In this document: one piece after another, positions 32,547 to 41,158 of the stretch
Layout of the letters: the number at the start of each line of letters is the position of its first letter
How positions within the stretch are numbered: position 1 is the first letter of the stretch
Assembly (NCBI RefSeq): GCF_014696355.1
Contig: NZ_JACJQA010000009.1
Coordinates: 19,014-83,013, forward strand
Length of the DNA stretch: 64,000 nt
Source of the DNA: Pseudanabaena sp. FACHB-1998
GTDB taxonomy: Bacteria > Cyanobacteriota > Cyanobacteriia > Pseudanabaenales > Pseudanabaenaceae
Reading direction: 5' to 3'
Made by a program: the position numbers and the translations under genes
Notes under the pieces: generated by a model
Databases searched by the model: none
The model's input: only the letters and a program-made list of their open reading frames with translations
What the model was told of the DNA's origin: nothing

Positions 32547-33056
32547 ATGCTCAAAATTCTGACAAATCAGCGATTAATATCGACAAAGATAGCCATAGCG
32601 ATCGCCCTAAGCGCTTTATCTATACCTAACGCCACAAATGCCGAAGGCTATATAAATAAGCGGGTTTGTCCTGCGGATTTTCCGAGTTTGAGCAAGGCTT
32701 TAGCTAAAGATTTACCAGATTATCTCAATCGTGTTTATAGTCGCCTACGCATTAAACGCGAAGTAATGACCATCAGTCAGCCAGAACTTGAGCCTCTGCC
32801 ACTATCCCCTGACCAAGCACGCGATCGACTACCAGAGCAGATTTTTTTATCAGTATTAGAAAGACAGACGGGCAAAGTAGAGACTTCGCAACGGGCTTAT
32901 TGGTTATTTGTGGTTCCAACTTCTAAAGGTTGGCGCTTAGATATGGCTTTTATGCGAATTGGGCAAGCGCCGCCTGTAGATGTCAGTGATGCAGCGATCG
33001 CTGATGCTGCCAATAAATGGCTACGCGACTACTGCGATCCTCGTTATAGGCTCTAG
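32547..33056 (+). CDS. Secreted hypothetical protein
   Basis: A 169-residue protein with a signal peptide of about 32 residues (basic start, IAIAIALSALSIPNA, then TNAEG as cleavage region). The mature part has two cysteines (VCPADFPSL and DYCDPRYRL) that could form a disulfide in the periplasm. Similar conserved small periplasmic proteins exist in cyanobacteria, but I know no function. It starts in an open gap opposite the HEPN gene and precedes cruP by 113 bases with a palindrome between them. Confidence 0.7.
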   Translation: MLKILTNQRLISTKIAIAIALSALSIPNATNAEGYINKRVCPADFPSLSKALAKDLPDYLNRVYSRLRIKREVMTISQPELEPLPLSPDQARDRLPEQIFLSVLERQTGKVETSQRAYWLFVVPTSKGWRLDMAFMRIGQAPPVDVSDAAIADAANKWLRDYCDPRYRL

Positions 33057-33110
33057 GGGCAGTTACTATTTTTAAAACTATAGCCATCTTATTTCATTTA
33101 TGGGATTAAA

Positions 33111-33155
33111 TAGTTGGTGAGAGTGCGCCTCTTTGGGGCGCACTCTCACCAACTA
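33111..33155. terminator. Palindrome TAGTTGGTGAGAGTGCGCC
   Basis: The 19-bp arms are nearly perfect around TCTTTGG, between the secreted-protein gene and cruP. Confidence 0.65.
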
Positions 33156-33169
33156 CTTAGGATTGCTCT

Positions 33170-34789
33170 ATGTCTCTATTTGAAACCGTTAAATCGCAAA
33201 TGCCTGCTGAGATTCCCGCCCAATTAGAACGGATGGATGCTTTTTGGTCGAGCTATCGTCAGCAGCCTCAAGCGATCGCCAAAGTTGTTAGTAGTTCGCA
33301 AAGTAACCTTGGTGATAGGGACTTTGATGTAATTGTTTGTGGAGGGACTTTAGGGATTTTTATCGCCTGTGCTTTGCAAATCAAAGGATGGCAGGTTGCG
33401 GTTATAGAGCAAGGGCTCTTACGAGGTCGTACACAGGAATGGAATATTTCGCGAAAAGAATTAAATACTTTTTTAGAATTAAATTTGCTTACGGAAATAG
33501 AACTAGAAGCGGCGATCGCTACGGTCTATAATCCTGCTAGAGTCGGCTTTCAGGGAGGGAAAGATCTATGGGTGCGGGATATTCTGAATATTGGAGTTGA
33601 TCCAGTTTATTTATTAGAAGTTCTCAAACAGAAGTTTTTAGATGATGGTGGTACTTTGTTAGAGAAAGCTGCATTTAAACAAGCAATTGTATATAGCGAC
33701 GGTGTTGCGGTTGAGGTTAAGTCCATCTCTAACGATGAGCTTAAGATTCTCACGGGGAGACTATTATTAGATGTTATGGGACATTTCTCACCGATCGCCA
33801 AGCAAGGGCGATCGCTAGTTCAGGGAAACATTAAACCCGATGGAGTCTGTATGGTGGTGGGCAGTTGTGCGAAGGGATTACCAGAAAAGCCTTATGGAGA
33901 CTTGATTTATAGCTTTGCACCGATTCAAAATCAATGTCAGTACTTTTGGGAAGCATTCCCTGCTAAGGATGGCAGAACTACCTATATGTTTACCTATGTT
34001 GATGCCGATCCTTTGCGTCCTAGTTTCGCTCAATTGATGGAAGATTATTTGTTTTGGTTGCCGAAATATCAAGAAGTGGAACTAAAGCAAATTCAATTTG
34101 AGCGAGTTCTCTTTGGCTTCTTTCCATCTTACAAACAGAATCCTTTACAAACTCCTTGGGATCGAATTTTGCAGGTAGGTGATAGTTCAGGAATGCAATC
34201 TCCGCTTAGTTTTGGTGGTTTTGGGGCAATGGTGCGTCATTTGCCACGTTTAACGATGGGAATTGAAGCAGCCTTGGGTGGTGATTTGTTAGCTAAAGAG
34301 AATTTGCGATCGCTACAGCCCTATCAACCGAATCTATCGGTAACATGGCTATTTCAAAAATCCATGAGCGTAGCCGTCAATCAACAAATTGAAAGCGATC
34401 GCATTAATTATTTGCTAGGTGTCACGTTTACAGCAATGGAAAAACTTGGCGATCAAGTTCTCTATCCTTTTTTACAAGATGTGGTGCAGTTTATACCCCT
34501 TGCAAAAACTATGTTGGCGATGTCTATTGCCGATCCCGTGTTAGTTCTGAAAATCATGCAGCAAGTAGGCTTTGGCGCTTTGCTAGATTGGCTAAAGCAT
34601 TACTTCAATTTGGGAGCGTACAGCTTTTTAAATCAAATTGGCGATCGCCTTGAACCAGCGATCGCTAATTTGCTGCCCGAACAACAGTATCAATTAAACA
34701 GAAAAATTGAAGCTTGGTATTACGGTTCAGGCGGAGATTATGAAAGTGCTGCGAAGCAGCGCTTTCATAATTTAGAGGACGCTTGCTAA
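33170..34789 (+). CDS. cruP: CruP-type lycopene cyclase paralogue (FAD-dependent)
   Basis: A 539-residue FAD-binding protein of the CruA/CruP family. A dinucleotide-binding motif is at about 52-70 (FDVIVCGGTLGIFIACAL), then GRTQEWNISRKEL, and further family segments KPDGVCMVVGSCAKG, YFWEAFPAKDGRTTYMFTY and QVGDSSGMQSPLSFGGFG. Length and sequence fit CruP rather than the longer CruA. CruP has been linked to protection against carotenoid oxidation products rather than to primary cyclisation. The last 18 bases overlap the convergent argF gene, and a palindrome codes for residues 524-534. Confidence 0.82.
   Translation: MSLFETVKSQMPAEIPAQLERMDAFWSSYRQQPQAIAKVVSSSQSNLGDRDFDVIVCGGTLGIFIACALQIKGWQVAVIEQGLLRGRTQEWNISRKELNTFLELNLLTEIELEAAIATVYNPARVGFQGGKDLWVRDILNIGVDPVYLLEVLKQKFLDDGGTLLEKAAFKQAIVYSDGVAVEVKSISNDELKILTGRLLLDVMGHFSPIAKQGRSLVQGNIKPDGVCMVVGSCAKGLPEKPYGDLIYSFAPIQNQCQYFWEAFPAKDGRTTYMFTYVDADPLRPSFAQLMEDYLFWLPKYQEVELKQIQFERVLFGFFPSYKQNPLQTPWDRILQVGDSSGMQSPLSFGGFGAMVRHLPRLTMGIEAALGGDLLAKENLRSLQPYQPNLSVTWLFQKSMSVAVNQQIESDRINYLLGVTFTAMEKLGDQVLYPFLQDVVQFIPLAKTMLAMSIADPVLVLKIMQQVGFGALLDWLKHYFNLGAYSFLNQIGDRLEPAIANLLPEQQYQLNRKIEAWYYGSGGDYESAAKQRFHNLEDAC
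34738..34770. repeat. Palindrome inside the cruP 3' coding end, next to the argF stop
   Basis: TTATGAAAGTGCTGC-GAA-GCAGCGCTTTCATAA (one mismatch) is translated in cruP as YESAAKQRFHN and ends one base before the argF stop codon overlap region. It is probably the argF terminator. Confidence 0.7.
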
Positions 34790-35683
34790 TAGAGCTTTTT
34801 GGGCATGGAGACGATTTTCGGCTTCATCCCAAATGCGAGACTGACTTCCTTCCATTACTTCATCAGTAATTTCTTCACCACGATGGGCAGGTAAACAATG
34901 CAAGGCGATCGCTTCGGGATCAGCCAAAGCCATCAGTTCTGAGTTGAGTTGATAAGGTTGGAAAACGGGAATCCGATCCTCTGCTTCAGATTCCTGTCCC
35001 ATACTTGCCCAGACATCGGTATAAAGTACATGAGCCGCCCGCGAAGCAAGCTTTGGATCTTCGGTGACAATTACTTCGGAATTTGTGGCTAGAGCCTTCG
35101 CTTGAGCGACGATTTTAGGATCGGGAGCAAAATTCTTGGGGGAAGCAATACGAACATTCATTCCCACCAGAGCGCAGCCAATCATTAGAGAATGCGCCAT
35201 ATTGTTACCATCTCCCAAATAGGTCAGAGTCAACCCCTTAAGAGTCCCAAATTTTTCTAAAACAGTTAGCAAATCGGCAAGGACTTGGCAAGGATGCTCT
35301 AGATCGCTGAGAGCATTGATAATGGGCATTTTGCAGAATTGGGCAAAGGTTTCTAATTCTGCTTGCTCAAAGGTGCGAATGGCAAGAACATCTAAATAGC
35401 GATCTAGAACTCTCGCCGTATCTTTAATTGGTTCGCCGCGACTTACCTGCGTTACATTCGGATCGAGGTCGATCACATGCCCCCCCAGTTGATGCATCGC
35501 TACGGTAAAGCTGACTCTTGTGCGGGTAGATGCTTTGCGAAAGAGCAAGCCAAGGGTTTTGCGCTGAAAGTCAAATTTCACTTCTCCAGCCTTTAATTGT
35601 AGAGCTAAAGTCAGTAATTCCTGAAGTTCGCTTGGTTGTAAGTCTGCCAAACTAAGAAGGTCGCGTCCCTGAAGATTTCCCAT
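34772..35683 (-). CDS. argF: Ornithine carbamoyltransferase
   Basis: A 303-residue enzyme that makes citrulline from ornithine and carbamoyl phosphate in arginine synthesis. Carbamoyl-phosphate site FRKASTRTRVSF near residue 49 is the STRTR motif, with SDLEHPCQVLADLLT near 125 (HPxQ). The ornithine site includes TDVWASMGQE near 225 and HCLPAHRGEEI near 263. The ATG at 35683 gives the conserved start (MGNLQGRDLLSL); a 33-residue upstream extension is not supported. It converges on cruP with an 18-base overlap. Confidence 0.96.
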   Translation of the reverse strand: MGNLQGRDLLSLADLQPSELQELLTLALQLKAGEVKFDFQRKTLGLLFRKASTRTRVSFTVAMHQLGGHVIDLDPNVTQVSRGEPIKDTARVLDRYLDVLAIRTFEQAELETFAQFCKMPIINALSDLEHPCQVLADLLTVLEKFGTLKGLTLTYLGDGNNMAHSLMIGCALVGMNVRIASPKNFAPDPKIVAQAKALATNSEVIVTEDPKLASRAAHVLYTDVWASMGQESEAEDRIPVFQPYQLNSELMALADPEAIALHCLPAHRGEEITDEVMEGSQSRIWDEAENRLHAQKALLASVL

Positions 35684-35825
35684 TGTTTTCTGTGGATGAA
35701 GCTTGTGCAAAAGCTGATAGTGAATTGATCTGAGATTACAAGTTACAGAGCAATTAGACAAATAATTGTTCGGTATTATCAAAACCTCGTACGCTAAAAA
35801 AAAATCTTGCGGTTTATTTGAGTGG

Positions 35826-35876
35826 TAATTGTTTTAGTAGAAATATTGCAAAGCAATATTTCTACTAAAACAATTA
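35826..35876. terminator. 51-bp palindrome overlapping the yqeG stop codon
   Basis: The exact 24-bp arms starting TAATTGTTTTAGTAGAAAT flank AAA. The minus-strand stop at 35874-35876 forms the end of one arm. Confidence 0.75.
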
Positions 35877-36410
35877 GATCTTTACGCCCGATTTGCGAGC
35901 AATCCAAATTTCCCAATTGCGGAGAAAGCTTGATCGCGCCTTAAAGATGGTGGCAAGGGTCGGTTTAAATACAATTTCTTCGCTCGGCGGCTGCACCAAA
36001 ATTGTGAATAGCCCCAACCGATTGCCCACGATCGTATCGGTAAAGAGCCGATCGCCCACCATGGCTACTTGCTCTGGTGGTAATTTCATTGCTTCTAAAA
36101 CTTGACGCACTACTCGACGCGAAGGCTTACCTGCACGACTGCGATAAGGAAGGTTAAGACTTTCAGCCACCTTTTGAATACGGCGATCGCTAAAATTATT
36201 ACTGGCTAGCCAAATGGGATATCGCTGGCTCATTAATTCCACCCATTTACGAATATCCTCTGAGACATCGGATTCATCATCCCCGATTAAAGTATTATCA
36301 ACGTCCAAAATTAGTCCGCGCAAACCGTACTTTTCCATCAATTGCGGTGCGATCGCGGTAATCGGTGATGACAAAACTAAATCAGGAGCAATAAGTCGCC
36401 AAGGTTTCAC
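35874..36410 (-). CDS. YqeG family HAD-type phosphatase
   Basis: A 178-residue HAD-IIIA phosphatase. HAD motif I is LILDVDNTLIGDD near residue 35, motif II is WLASNN near 67, the lysine is in SRAGKPSRR near 95, and motif III is MVGDRLFTDTIVGNRLG near 117. Relatives include plant and mitochondrial phosphatidylglycerophosphate phosphatase (PGP1/Gep4 type), so a role in phosphatidylglycerol synthesis is plausible; cyanobacteria need that lipid for photosystems. It lies between mltG and argF on the same strand. Confidence 0.87.
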   Translation of the reverse strand: MKPWRLIAPDLVLSSPITAIAPQLMEKYGLRGLILDVDNTLIGDDESDVSEDIRKWVELMSQRYPIWLASNNFSDRRIQKVAESLNLPYRSRAGKPSRRVVRQVLEAMKLPPEQVAMVGDRLFTDTIVGNRLGLFTILVQPPSEEIVFKPTLATIFKARSSFLRNWEIWIARKSGVKI

Positions 36411-36471
36411 AAAAATTTTGGTGATGTTAACTAAATTATTAAGAATATCTTAACCCAGAAACAACTCTATG

Positions 36472-36528
36472 CCAAATCTCAAAGATAAAAGGCGGCGCTT
36501 TGCGTCGCCTTTTATCTTTGAGATTTGG
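36472..36528. terminator. 57-bp palindrome overlapping the mltG stop codon, GCGGCGC core
   Basis: CCAAATCTCAAAGATAAAAG leads to GCGGCGC-TTT-GCGTCGC and the exact reverse complement outer arm. The mltG stop (36512-36514) and its last four sense codons lie in the arm. There is one mismatch in the core. Confidence 0.78.
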
Positions 36529-37600
36529 ACTGTATTTTTTTGTCGATCGCTTGTAAAGCCTTTTCGTGATCTTCTAAATTACGGCTAAACACATGACTTC
36601 CATCGTATTTCGCCACAAAGAACAAATAATCCGTAGGTGAAGGCTCTAGCGTTGCTTTGAGACTCGCTAACCCTACCGAAGCGATCGGTCCCGGAGGTAA
36701 CCCCTCATTGAGATAGGTATTGTAAGGTGAAGCAGTACGAACCTGTTCTAGAGTAAGCGGATTTTCGGGAGTTTGCTTAATATTTAAGCCATACTCAACG
36801 GTTGGATCGGACTCCAAACGCATATTTTTTCTAATACGATTCCAAAATACCCCCGAAATCACTCGTCGCTCGGCTTCAATTACCGCTTCCTTTTCGACAA
36901 TGCTGGCAAGGGTAACCCAATCCTTAAGACTAATTTTGACCCTTGGTTTACCTGCTTGATTTTCTTTATAGATAGGCAAAGCTACCTGCTCAAACCGATC
37001 TAGCATCAGATCAATAATGAGATCGGGAGTTGCTTCCGATGGCAAAATTTGATAGGTATCAGGGAAAAGAAAACCTTCTAAACTGGGAATGTCATCGGGA
37101 AGCCAAGCCCTTCGCCTTGGATTAGTCCGTTGAGCCGCAGCAATAAAATCCTTAGCAGTAAAAAATCCCTGCTTCTCAAATAGCTCAGACATCTGGGCGA
37201 TCGACCATCCCTCGGGAATGGTAAATCGCACTTCTGAAGATTTAGCCGTTTGAATCTGAGAGACAACCTCTTGCAATGATTGATTTGTAGCAAAGTCATA
37301 GGTTCCAGACCTCAGAGCTACTGATTCACTACCGCGCAGAGATTGCCATTGTATCCACAGACGTAGCGCCAGACTAGAGCGAATTACGCCTGCGGATTCC
37401 AACTCTTGAGCGATCGCTTGAGTAGGCATTCCATCGGAGATAGTGAGTCGTACTTTTGCTCCAAAAGTACTTGGCGCTGAACTTGCCCATATCCACCAAG
37501 AGCTGCTAGCAATGCCAGTTAACAGAATCGTAATTGGCAAGGCTAGCCCATAAAAAAGCCAATTAGAACTCTTCTTCGGCATCTTCTGTGCTGAGGACAT
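36512..37600 (-). CDS. mltG: Endolytic murein transglycosylase MltG
   Basis: A 362-residue single-pass membrane enzyme that cleaves nascent peptidoglycan strands and sets their length. The anchor helix is at about residues 13-40 (WLFYGLALPITILLTGIASSSWWIWA). The YceG domain follows with EGWSIAQMSELF, then the catalytic Glu in LASIVEKEA near residue 240, and LESDPTVEYGL and PYNTYLNEGLPPGPI motifs near 275-315. Its start overlaps the DUF3727 gene by 38 bases (20 if the internal ATG at 37582 is used), implying coupled translation. Confidence 0.95.
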   Translation of the reverse strand: MSSAQKMPKKSSNWLFYGLALPITILLTGIASSSWWIWASSAPSTFGAKVRLTISDGMPTQAIAQELESAGVIRSSLALRLWIQWQSLRGSESVALRSGTYDFATNQSLQEVVSQIQTAKSSEVRFTIPEGWSIAQMSELFEKQGFFTAKDFIAAAQRTNPRRRAWLPDDIPSLEGFLFPDTYQILPSEATPDLIIDLMLDRFEQVALPIYKENQAGKPRVKISLKDWVTLASIVEKEAVIEAERRVISGVFWNRIRKNMRLESDPTVEYGLNIKQTPENPLTLEQVRTASPYNTYLNEGLPPGPIASVGLASLKATLEPSPTDYLFFVAKYDGSHVFSRNLEDHEKALQAIDKKIQSKSQR

Positions 37601-38117
37601 GGTCTAGATATTGCTCCACATAAGGCTCAAGGGCTGCCATTTCCTCAGGTGTCAGGATTTCGGGCTGTCCCTTGTCCCCCACTTTAGCGATAAACATTAG
37701 AGGATCGAGGGCTGTAAATACAGAGAATGCTTGTTCTTCGTAATAAAAGTGAGCTAGCTCTTGAAATTCACTACAGTTACCGTCTTCTTCAGTATCAATT
37801 TCAATAATATCTTCTTCAGTGGGTTCTGGTAGTTCACCATCAACGGTCAGAGTGTAGGCTGAGCGCTTTAGAGAAAGATTTTGTTCTGCTAAAACCGCCT
37901 GAGCTACTGGAAAAATTAGATCAATTTCTTCGTCGGTGACATCGACTAATTCAGTTTCTTCTTCGTCATCGGTTTCTTGCCATGCGAATATTTGCACAGA
38001 AAAGTCCACTGGTTGTAGCAGTAAATATTCGGTAGTATCTACTTTAAACGCAGTTTCAATAGTGCAAGGCAAGCTTTTACCTGCTTCATCCGTGAGTACG
38101 ATCGTCGATCCTTCCAT
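37563..38117 (-). CDS. DUF3727 family protein
   Basis: A 184-residue very acidic protein (YETDDEEETELVDVTDEE-type runs around residues 48-66 and EEDIIEIDTEEDG near 105). The opening IVLTDEAGKSLPCTIETAFKVDTTEYLLLQPVD resembles DUF1292/YrzB-like domains, here in the cyanobacterial DUF3727 form, in which that domain is followed by a second related half. It overlaps mltG by 38 bases and follows ruvX. This ruvX - DUF1292-like - mltG order resembles that of many bacteria. Molecular function unknown. Confidence 0.82.
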   Translation of the reverse strand: MEGSTIVLTDEAGKSLPCTIETAFKVDTTEYLLLQPVDFSVQIFAWQETDDEEETELVDVTDEEIDLIFPVAQAVLAEQNLSLKRSAYTLTVDGELPEPTEEDIIEIDTEEDGNCSEFQELAHFYYEEQAFSVFTALDPLMFIAKVGDKGQPEILTPEEMAALEPYVEQYLDHVLSTEDAEEEF

Positions 38118-38206
38118 AGATTGCTTTTTTGTATCCTATAGCACTACTAGCTCAGAGAAACGCTCTTATATAAGGCTTTTGGCGCTCTTAAGCATTATGA
38201 CAGCAA

Positions 38207-38261
38207 ATGGGACAAAAAATTATGGACGGTGCATCGCACCGTCCATAATTTTTTGTCCCAT
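38207..38261. repeat. 55-bp perfect palindrome between ruvX and DUF3727
   Basis: The exact 26-bp arms starting ATGGGACAAAAAATTATGG flank ATC with GGTGC-ATC-GCACC at the centre. It lies in the gap of a same-strand gene run and could attenuate read-through from ruvX. Confidence 0.7.
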
Positions 38262-38294
38262 TACTCACCCAGAGAATCGCCGCCTTTCTGTTTT

Positions 38295-38335
38295 AAAAGA
38301 TTAAGGGCGGCGCTTCGCGCCTACCTTAATCTTTT
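38295..38335 (-). terminator. Terminator of ruvX
   Basis: AAAAGATTAAGG and CCTTAATCTTTT surround a degenerate GCGGCGC-TTC-GCGCC centre, five bases beyond the ruvX stop codon. Confidence 0.65.
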
Positions 38336-38340
38336 GGGTT

Positions 38341-38769
38341 TTATATGCTTTGCTGGCGCTTGATAGCTAGCCATTGCTGCAAAATCAAAGCGGCGGCTTT
38401 ACGATCAATCATGGCTTTGTTTTCTCTGGTGGAAATGCCCTGCGATCGCATCATTTCTTCGGCTTCGTAAGAAGTGAGTCGTTCATCGACAAATTCCACC
38501 GCAATGCTTAGTTGCTTAGAAGCCCCATTGGCAAATTTTTGGACTTGTTTAGCTTGATAGCCGAGGGAGCCGTCCATGTTGTAGGGCAAGCCAATGACCA
38601 AAACATCAACCTCACGCTCTTGAATTAGCGATCGCAGTTCGTCCATATCCTCTTGCCATGACTTACGAATAATCGTGGTGATGCCATGAACGGATATGCC
38701 AAGGCGATCGCAACCTGCCACCCCAATCCTTTTTCGACCAACATCTAATCCTAATGCTGCATACTGCAT
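38341..38769 (-). CDS. ruvX: Putative pre-16S rRNA nuclease / Holliday junction resolvase (YqgF)
   Basis: A 142-residue RNase H-fold enzyme of the YqgF/RuvX family. The N-terminal strand LGLDVGRKRIGVAGCD carries the catalytic Asp (D9). VLVIGLPYNMDGSLG near residue 57 supplies the next conserved segment, and VEFVDERLTSYEAEE near 92 contains a second acidic residue. Asp in IDRKAAALILQQWL near 122 completes the set. It probably processes the 5' end of 16S rRNA. It is first in a minus-strand run to DUF3727 and mltG. Confidence 0.94.
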   Translation of the reverse strand: MQYAALGLDVGRKRIGVAGCDRLGISVHGITTIIRKSWQEDMDELRSLIQEREVDVLVIGLPYNMDGSLGYQAKQVQKFANGASKQLSIAVEFVDERLTSYEAEEMMRSQGISTRENKAMIDRKAAALILQQWLAIKRQQSI

Positions 38770-38805
38770 AGCTTTTAATTTAAGTGACGCAAAGCGTCAC
38801 TTAGG

Positions 38806-39447
38806 CTAACTCCTTTGAAATGGTTGTACCTTTTGGATCAAAGTTCGCGATCGCGCAATAATTGTTGTCCAGTCAGCCTCAACGATCGCTTCAGGAGAAA
38901 ATAAATGGCTGGAAATACCCACCGCGATCGCCCCAGCCTCCAAAAATTTATCCGCATTTTCAATCGTAATCCCGCCTGTCGGAATCAAGGGAATATCGCG
39001 CAATACTGGCTGCAAACATTGCAAATAATCAAAGCCACCCATCACTTTGATCGGAAAAACTTTGACGGCTGCTGCTCCCGCTTGCCAAGCGGTGACGATT
39101 TCTGTAGGGGTTAATGCTCCTGCAATTACGGGAATATTATTTTCTAAGCCTTTGGTAATAAGATCGCGACTTGTGTGGGGTGTAAATAAAAAGCTACAAC
39201 CACAGGCGATCGCCCTTTCCGCCATATCTAAGTCTAAAACTGTCCCTGCGCCAATTTTGCAATCAGGTAATTCTTGTTGCAATTTGGGAATTAGTGACTC
39301 AGCGCGATCGGTATTCCACGCGATCTCAATCAGCTTAATTCCACCTGCGGCGGCGGCAAGAGCCATTTCTCTAGCGATAACCACGTTATCGGCACGTATA
39401 ACGGCAATAATGCGATGTTGCTGCAACAAACTGAGCCAAGGGTTCAC
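38806..39447 (-). CDS. eda: KDPG/KHG aldolase (2-dehydro-3-deoxy-phosphogluconate aldolase)
   Basis: A 213-residue class I aldolase of the Entner-Doudoroff pathway and hydroxyproline breakdown. Family motifs: RIIAVIRADN near residue 10, IEIAWNTD near 40 (catalytic Glu), IGAGTVLD near 62, FLFTPHTSRDL near 84 and VKVFPIKVMGG near 128, whose Lys forms the Schiff base. PTGGITIENA near 154 binds phosphate. The frame is open to 39534, but that extension reads through a palindrome, so the GTG at 39447 is preferred; the exact start is uncertain. It is divergent from prxQ. Confidence 0.88.
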   Translation of the reverse strand: MNPWLSLLQQHRIIAVIRADNVVIAREMALAAAAGGIKLIEIAWNTDRAESLIPKLQQELPDCKIGAGTVLDLDMAERAIACGCSFLFTPHTSRDLITKGLENNIPVIAGALTPTEIVTAWQAGAAAVKVFPIKVMGGFDYLQCLQPVLRDIPLIPTGGITIENADKFLEAGAIAVGISSHLFSPEAIVEADWTTIIARSRTLIQKVQPFQRS

Positions 39448-39505
39448 AGGATTTTTTGCAAAATATGTTGCGATAAACTGCCACAGATCATGACATAGAA
39501 TGATC

Positions 39506-39546
39506 ACAAAGAGAAAGATGGAGCAATGCTCCATCTTTCTCTTTGT
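39506..39546. repeat. Palindrome ACAAAGAGAAAGATGGAGC
   Basis: The exact 19-bp arms flank AAT, between divergent eda and prxQ. It is not at a gene 3' end. Confidence 0.7.
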
Positions 39547-39590
39547 TAGGACTTACGCATCGTTAATAAAGTTTTTTCATCAGAGTTTCT

Positions 39591-40049
39591 ATGGCTTTAA
39601 ATGTTGGCGATCGCGCCCCAGATTTTAGTTTGTCTGATACCAATGGCAACACTGTCAGCCTATCTAGTCTCAAAGGTAAGCGCATTATTTTATACTTCTA
39701 TCCCCGTGACAATACCCCCGGATGTACCAAAGAAGCCTGTGGCTTCCGTGATAATTACGCCCAGTTTCAGGAAAAAAATACTTTGATTTTTGGGGTCAGT
39801 ACCGATGATGCCAAAGCTCACCAAAAATTTACCACCAAATACAATCTCCCCTTTCCCCTACTCTGCGATGTGGATGGGCAGGTTGCTACAGCCTACGAAA
39901 GCTATGGCAAGAAGAAATTTATGGGTAAAGAGTATGTAGGTGTTTTTCGCAATACCTTTGTAATTGATGCTAACGGTAATATTGAGAAAATTTATCTGGG
40001 AGTCAAAGCAGAATTACACCCTGCTCAAGTCCTTGCTGACATTTATTAA
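39591..40049 (+). CDS. prxQ: Peroxiredoxin Q / Bcp-type thiol peroxidase
   Basis: A 152-residue thioredoxin-fold peroxidase that reduces hydrogen peroxide and organic peroxides. The peroxidatic cysteine is in the PxxxTxxC motif NTPGCTKEACGFRD near residue 45. A second cysteine five positions later is the resolving cysteine typical of PrxQ. The rest (YFYPRDNTP, IFGVSTDD, RNTFVIDANG) fits the family. It starts ATG 39591. It is seven bases before folP, so the two are likely cotranscribed. Confidence 0.94.
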   Translation: MALNVGDRAPDFSLSDTNGNTVSLSSLKGKRIILYFYPRDNTPGCTKEACGFRDNYAQFQEKNTLIFGVSTDDAKAHQKFTTKYNLPFPLLCDVDGQVATAYESYGKKKFMGKEYVGVFRNTFVIDANGNIEKIYLGVKAELHPAQVLADIY

Positions 40050-40056
40050 AAGCCAC

Positions 40057-40908
40057 ATGACTAAACCTGTTATTAAGCCTTGGTTAATCCGCGATCGCCA
40101 ATTTATTTGGGGCGATCGCACCTATCTGATGGGCGTTTTGAATGTTACACCCGATAGCTTTAGTGATGGCGGGAAATTTAACTCCTGTGATGCTGCGATT
40201 AAGCAAGTAGAGCAAATGTTGCCCTATATTGACATCCTCGATATTGGCGGCGAATCAACACGTCCCAACGCCGAAGCAGTAAGTGCGGCGGAAGAATGCG
40301 ATCGGGTACTTCCCATTATTAAAGCCCTACGCGACGCATATCCTCAGTTGCCGATATCGGTAGATACGATGAAAGCAAGTGTGGCTAAAGAAGCGATCGC
40401 CGTAGGTGCAGATATTTTAAATGATGTATCCGCAGGTCGCTTTGATCCTGAAATGCTGCCCCTTGTTGGTAAATTACAAGTGCCAATTTTCTTGATGCAC
40501 ATGCAAGGCGAGCCAAGAACGATGCAACTCAAGCCCCATTATCGCCATGTCGTCCAAGATATTAAGCAATTTCTAAATGATGCGATTTTAGTCGCTAAGG
40601 CTTGCGGCATTCCGAAACATCTCATTGCGATCGACCCGGGGATTGGATTTGGAAAAAACCTTGAGCATAATCTAGAAATTATCAAAAATTTATCCGTATT
40701 TCAGGATATTGGCGCTCCATTACTATTAGGAGTTTCGCGTAAAACTTTTATTGGTAAGCTTTGCGATCGCCCTGAACCAAGCGATCGGCTATTAGGAACC
40801 ATTGCCGCCTGTGGAGCTTGTATTGCTGGTGGAGCCGATATTTTGCGAGTCCACGATCCTAAAGAGATTGCCGAAGCCTGCCGAGTGAGTGATGCTATTT
40901 ATCGATAA
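40057..40908 (+). CDS. folP: Dihydropteroate synthase
   Basis: A 283-residue TIM-barrel enzyme that joins pterin diphosphate and para-aminobenzoate for folate synthesis. Both signature segments are present: MGVLNVTPDSFSDGG near residue 25 and DIGGESTRPNAEAV near 62. Also DTMKASVAKEA near 105, DVSAG near 127, FLMHMQGEPRTMQ and DPGIGFGKNLEHN near 195. A start at ATG 40057 gives the normal length and sits eight bases after prxQ. Its TAA stop lies inside the palindrome at 40901-40943. Confidence 0.96.
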   Translation: MTKPVIKPWLIRDRQFIWGDRTYLMGVLNVTPDSFSDGGKFNSCDAAIKQVEQMLPYIDILDIGGESTRPNAEAVSAAEECDRVLPIIKALRDAYPQLPISVDTMKASVAKEAIAVGADILNDVSAGRFDPEMLPLVGKLQVPIFLMHMQGEPRTMQLKPHYRHVVQDIKQFLNDAILVAKACGIPKHLIAIDPGIGFGKNLEHNLEIIKNLSVFQDIGAPLLLGVSRKTFIGKLCDRPEPSDRLLGTIAACGACIAGGADILRVHDPKEIAEACRVSDAIYR

Positions 40909-40943
40909 ATAATGTGATGGAGAGCATCACATTATTTATCGAT
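40901..40943. terminator. Palindrome spanning the folP stop codon
   Basis: ATCGATAAATAATGTGATG and its exact reverse complement flank GAGAG. The stop TAA (40906-40908) is part of the left arm. Confidence 0.75.
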
Positions 40944-41084
40944 GAAATGAAGACAATTACGACACTTAGCTGCACAAGCCTTCGATTTATAGAAAAACTG
41001 CATAGATCCCATGCACTAATAGCAATTAGAAGGAAATATCCCTTTCAGTCCATCGGTTACAATAACCAAAGAGGATGTAAGCTT

Positions 41085-41135
41085 TAATACAGCTTTAATA
41101 CAATCTTGTAAAGTTGTAAAGTTTGTAAAGTTTGT
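41085..41135 (+). repeat. Short direct repeats upstream of the PTA-N-like gene
   Basis: GCTTTAATACA occurs twice, then TTGTAAAG units occur three to four times in a row within 50 bases before the GTG start. They may be regulator sites, or slippage products in an AT-rich leader. Confidence 0.4.
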
Positions 41136-41158
41136 AATCATTTTGTAGAGGGCAAGAC

